From positions 9,543 to 73,542 of the forward strand of contig CAKTQR010000006.1 in the NCBI GenBank assembly GCA_934597175.1: a DNA stretch of 64,000 nucleotides, given 5' to 3'. This stretch comes from an uncultured Oscillospiraceae bacterium. Its GTDB lineage: Bacteria; Bacillota; Clostridia; Oscillospirales; Oscillospiraceae. The translations under genes and the position numbers were made by a program. The notes beneath the pieces are model-generated. The model saw only the letters and a list, made by a program, of their open reading frames with translations, was not told the origin of the DNA and searched no databases. This document shows, piece after piece, positions 60,889 to 64,000 of the stretch; the first letter of the stretch is position 1, and each line of letters begins with the position of its first letter.

Positions 60889-63537
60889 ATGAAATTTTAC
60901 TGTGAAAATGCAGAGACCGTTATATCGGAGCTTTCCTCTGATGCAAACGGTTTGACGGAAAAGGAGGCCGAGCGCCGCCTTGCCGAGCACGGCAAAAACA
61001 AGCTTGCCGAGGGCAAGAAGGACTCGATAATTAAGCAGCTTTTAAAGCAGCTGGCAGACCCCATGATAATTATTCTGCTGGTCGCCGCTGCGATAAGCGG
61101 CGTGCTTGCGATAACGCAGGGCGAGAGCTTTGCCGATGTTATCATCATCCTCGCCGTCGTCGTCGTCAACGCCGTTTTGGGCGTTTATCAGGAGAACAAG
61201 GCGGAAAAGGCGATAGAGGCCTTGCAGGAAATGTCCGCTGCCACGAGCAAGGTGCTGCGTGACGGCAAGATAGTCTCCGTAAAAAGCGAGGACCTCACGC
61301 TCGGCGATGTGGTGCTGCTCGAAGCGGGCGACGCCGTCCCCGCAGACGGCAGGATAATCGAAAACGCCAGCCTCAAAATCGAGGAGGCCGCCCTCACGGG
61401 CGAGTCCGTGCCGGTGTCGAAATTTATTGATGCAATTAATCTCACGGACAGCGCCGATGTGCCATTGGGCGATCGCAAAAACATGGCGTACATGGGCTCG
61501 ACCGTCGTCTACGGTCGTGGAGCTATGATAGTCACCGCCGTCGGCATGCAGACCGAGATGGGCAAGATCGCCGATGCACTTGCCAACGCTCAGGAGGGGC
61601 AGACCCCCTTGCAGATAAAGCTCACGCAGCTGTCAAAGGTGCTGACCTGGCTCGTGCTCGGCATATGCGCCGCCGTGTTCGCAGTTCAGCTTTTAAGAGC
61701 GGGCGGCTTTGACTTTGAAACGGTGCTGAGCTCGTTCATGATAGCCGTATCGCTTGCCGTGGCAGCAATACCCGAGGGTCTGGCGGCGGTCGTCACGGTC
61801 GTTTTGTCCATAGGCGTTACCAACATGTCAAAGCGAAATGCCATTATTCGTCGCCTCACGGCGGTCGAGACACTCGGCTGCGCACAGATAATCTGCTCGG
61901 ATAAGACCGGCACGCTGACGCAGAACAAAATGACGGTCGTCGACTTTTTCGGCGAGGATAAGGATCTCATCTCCAAGGCAATGGCGCTGTGCTCCGATGC
62001 CGAAATTGACCCTGAAGGCGCTGTCACCGGCGAGCCGACCGAGGCTGCACTCGTTGTCTGGGCAAATAAGCTCGGGCACAACAAAACCGCCCTCAAGGAG
62101 GACTTCCCCCGCTGCGGCGAAGCGCCGTTTGACTCCGGGCGCAAGATGATGAGCACCGTGCACCTTGCCCACAACGGCGTTGTGCAGTACACAAAGGGTG
62201 CGCCCGATGTCATAATCGACAGGTGCACCCATTACATGAAAAACGGCGAGGCCGTGCCGATGACGGCAGAGTATCGGCAGCAAATTGCCGAGGCAAACAA
62301 GGCAATGGCCGACAAGGCTCTGCGAGTTCTCGCCTGCGCAATGCGGGTGTGGGAGTGTGAGCCCGGTAGCTTCGAGCCGGATGTGCTTGAGCACGACCTG
62401 TGCTTTGTGGGACTCACCGGCATGATAGACCCCGTCCGTCCCGAGGTAAAGGCAGCCATCGACGAGTGCGTCGGCGCAGGCGTGAGAGCGGTCATGATAA
62501 CCGGCGACCATATAGACACCGCAGTTGCCATCGCAAAGGAGCTCGGCATCCTGCGCCCCGGCGACAGGGCAATAACCGGCAGCGAGCTTTCGCAGATGTC
62601 CGATGCCGAGTTTGAGGCCTGCTTTAGAGATATAAGCGTCTACGCCCGTGTTCAGCCCGAGCACAAGACGAGGATAGTCAACGCATGGCGCGGCGCAGGC
62701 TATGTCACCGCCATGACCGGCGACGGCGTGAACGATGCGCCCGGCATCAAAAGCGCCGATATCGGCGTCGGCATGGGCATCACCGGCACGGATGTCACGA
62801 AAAATGTCGCCGACATGGTGCTTGCCGACGACAACTTTGCGAGCATCGTCGGCGCAGTCGAGGAAGGCAGGCGCATTTACGATAACATCCGCAAGGCCAT
62901 CCAGTTCCTCCTCGGCTCGAACATGAGTGAGGTCATAAGCATTTTCGCTGCGACCCTGCTCGGCTTTACGATTTTAAAGCCCGTGCACCTGCTGTGGATA
63001 AACCTCGTCACCGACTGCTTCCCGGCGCTGGCGCTCGGCATGGAAAAGGCAGAGCCGGATATCATGCGCCGCAAGCCGAGACCTGCAAACGCAGGCATAT
63101 TCGCAGGCGGCATGGGTGTCGACATTGCATATCAGGGCGTTCTGGTTTCGATACTGACGCTGGTATCGTACTTTGTGGGTCACTTCATCGAAAGCGGCGT
63201 GTGGGAGATCGCCGACAGCCCCGACGGCATGACGATGGCGTTTCTCACCATGTCCATGGCGGAGATATTCCACTCGTTCAACATGCGCTCGCAGCGTGGC
63301 AGCATCTTTAAGCTGCCAAGCCAGAATGTTATGCTCATCGGCGCTGCCATAGGCTCGCTGCTGCTGACGACCGTCGTGTGCGAAGTGCCGCTGCTGGCAG
63401 ATGCCTTCGGCTTCACGAGCGTTGAGCTCGGCGAGTATGCCATCGCCATCGGCCTTGGCTTCTGCGTGATACCCATAGTTGAGCTGGTAAAGCTGATTCA
63501 GAGATTGACAGCGGCGAAAAAGCGTGATATAGTGTGA
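60889..63537 (+). CDS. P-type cation-transporting ATPase, Ca2+/Mn2+ (PMR1/SERCA-like) type
   Basis: 882 residues. N-terminal cation-ATPase domain (LTEKEAERRLAEHGKNKL), TGES actuator loop (ALTGESVPV), M4 PEGLAAVVT, phosphorylation site CSDKTGTLTQNK (D338), ATP-site KGAPDVIIDRC, and TGDGVNDAPGIKSADIG; six C-terminal membrane segments. The PEGLA motif in M4 fits Ca2+/Mn2+ ATPases of type IIA. Regulation by the Mn2+ riboswitch implies Mn2+ export. ATG 60889 directly follows the permease stop with gggaggtg upstream, so the two genes form an operon. Confidence 0.93.
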   Translation: MKFYCENAETVISELSSDANGLTEKEAERRLAEHGKNKLAEGKKDSIIKQLLKQLADPMIIILLVAAAISGVLAITQGESFADVIIILAVVVVNAVLGVYQENKAEKAIEALQEMSAATSKVLRDGKIVSVKSEDLTLGDVVLLEAGDAVPADGRIIENASLKIEEAALTGESVPVSKFIDAINLTDSADVPLGDRKNMAYMGSTVVYGRGAMIVTAVGMQTEMGKIADALANAQEGQTPLQIKLTQLSKVLTWLVLGICAAVFAVQLLRAGGFDFETVLSSFMIAVSLAVAAIPEGLAAVVTVVLSIGVTNMSKRNAIIRRLTAVETLGCAQIICSDKTGTLTQNKMTVVDFFGEDKDLISKAMALCSDAEIDPEGAVTGEPTEAALVVWANKLGHNKTALKEDFPRCGEAPFDSGRKMMSTVHLAHNGVVQYTKGAPDVIIDRCTHYMKNGEAVPMTAEYRQQIAEANKAMADKALRVLACAMRVWECEPGSFEPDVLEHDLCFVGLTGMIDPVRPEVKAAIDECVGAGVRAVMITGDHIDTAVAIAKELGILRPGDRAITGSELSQMSDAEFEACFRDISVYARVQPEHKTRIVNAWRGAGYVTAMTGDGVNDAPGIKSADIGVGMGITGTDVTKNVADMVLADDNFASIVGAVEEGRRIYDNIRKAIQFLLGSNMSEVISIFAATLLGFTILKPVHLLWINLVTDCFPALALGMEKAEPDIMRRKPRPANAGIFAGGMGVDIAYQGVLVSILTLVSYFVGHFIESGVWEIADSPDGMTMAFLTMSMAEIFHSFNMRSQRGSIFKLPSQNVMLIGAAIGSLLLTTVVCEVPLLADAFGFTSVELGEYAIAIGLGFCVIPIVELVKLIQRLTAAKKRDIV
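63505..63533 (+). promoter_or_regulatory. Promoter of the thrS T-box transcript
   Basis: TTGACA (63505-63510), 17-bp spacer, TATAGT (63528-63533), inside the 3' end of the ATPase gene; RNA start near 63541. Confidence 0.85.
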
Positions 63538-63540
63538 AAA

Positions 63541-63752
63541 TAAAGCTGTGACGGAGAACGCAGGTGCAAGCATCGCAGAGAGAGAAGCCCCGGCTGCAAG
63601 CTTCTTATGCCCAAACCGTAAAGCGACCGCTCCCGAGCCGAAGCAAGGAAATGTGCTTCCGTTTCGCATGCGTTAAATGCATGATGAGTACCTATCAAGG
63701 TGGGACCGTGTAAATTTTTACGCCCTTGACGCAATGCGTCAGGGGCGTTTTT
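63541..63752 (+). promoter_or_regulatory. T-box riboswitch of thrS
   Basis: Stem I features (gaacgcagg; agagagaagc with gcttctt, from about 63584) and the T-box proper aaggtgggaccgtg (63697-63710) are present, then a terminator stem (acgcccttgacgc/gcgtcaggggcgt, about 63720-63748) and T-run. It senses uncharged tRNA. Threonine ACC codons at 63615-63617 and 63626-63628 are candidates for the specifier, in line with thrS downstream. Confidence 0.9.
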
Positions 63753-63768
63753 GTATAGGAGGAGCATT

Positions 63769-64000
63769 ATGGACGAGAATAAGTACACCTTTGAAAACCC
63801 CGAGTTTAAGAACACCTACCGTCATACCACCAGCCACATTCTTGCGCAGGCCGTCAAGCGCCTTTACCCCGAGGTAAAGCTCGCTATCGGCCCTGCCATC
63901 GAAAACGGCTTTTACTATGACTTTGACGCACCGTTTGCCATCACTCCCGAGATACTCGAAAAGATCGAGGCGGAGATGCGCAAGATCTGCAAGGAAAAAA
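63769..64000 (+). CDS. thrS: Threonyl-tRNA synthetase, N-terminal part (3' end outside window)
   Basis: 77 residues visible, frame open at the right edge. After [20 protein letters not shown] comes THRS_N2-type sequence: [35 protein letters not shown], whose first part holds the editing-site histidines. The usual 60-residue TGS domain is missing: the protein starts almost directly with the second domain. aggaggag precedes the ATG. The T-box lies just upstream. Confidence 0.92.
   Translation, partial: MDENKYTFENPEFKNTYRHTTSHILAQAVKRLYPEVKLAIGPAIENGFYYDFDAPFAITPEILEKIEAEMRKICKEK

Overview
The window reads as a chromosomal segment of a Gram-positive anaerobe of the class Clostridia, probably close to the Ruminococcaceae/Oscillospiraceae. 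The evidence is Firmicutes-style regulation (a T-box, a lysine riboswitch and a Mn2+ riboswitch), SipW-type and sortase B surface machinery, consensus sigma-A promoters (TTGACA-17-TATAAT or TATACT), strong Shine-Dalgarno sites and the housekeeping set gdpP-rplI-dnaB-tilS-hpt-ftsH. No 16S rRNA or tRNA gene was found, so the genus is not fixed.

Layout. 1-9.4 kb: a type I-C CRISPR-Cas locus (cas3 end, cas5-cas8c-cas7-cas4-cas1-cas2) followed by an array of 40 repeats and 39 spacers. 9.5-15.3 kb: a very large secreted SGNH-hydrolase/Ig-like protein, translationally coupled to an 86-residue Cys-containing peptide. 15.4-18.8 kb: a RiPP-type maturation set (anchored protein, HprK-like kinase, radical SAM/SPASM enzyme, PqqD-like carrier and a divergently read S26-type peptidase). 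19.1-26.0 kb: a surface-matrix locus with SipW signal peptidase, three TasA/CalY-like proteins, a vWA adhesin, a sortase-anchored protein and a class B sortase. 26.1-35.5 kb (minus strand): a complete operon from DAHP synthase to phenylalanine and tyrosine. It has an AroE-AroK fusion and a Phe/Tyr-rich leader peptide plus terminator (ribosome-mediated attenuator). 35.5-37.8 kb: an SDR enzyme and a second SGNH hydrolase. 37.9-40.6 kb: a lysine riboswitch driving an amino-acid ABC importer whose binding protein looks circularly permuted. 40.7-48.7 kb: small metabolic genes (nucleoside kinase, HemZ-like radical SAM, LysN-like aminotransferase, thioesterase, ATPase, cupin, YugP-type peptidase, LUD protein, sugar nucleotidyltransferase). 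48.8-56.6 kb: the gdpP-to-ftsH housekeeping run. 56.6-57.8 kb: an AT-rich segment with one membrane protein of unknown function. 57.8-64 kb: ychF, a TRIC/UPF0126 protein, a Mn2+ riboswitch with an AI-2E-family permease and a P-type cation ATPase, then a T-box and the start of thrS.

The best candidates for something not well described are the 9.5-26 kb block, where a RiPP-like maturation set sits directly against a SipW/TasA/sortase matrix locus, the Phe/Tyr attenuator of the aro operon, and the permuted lysine-type binding protein. All assignments come from reading the sequence; no database search or structure prediction was run.
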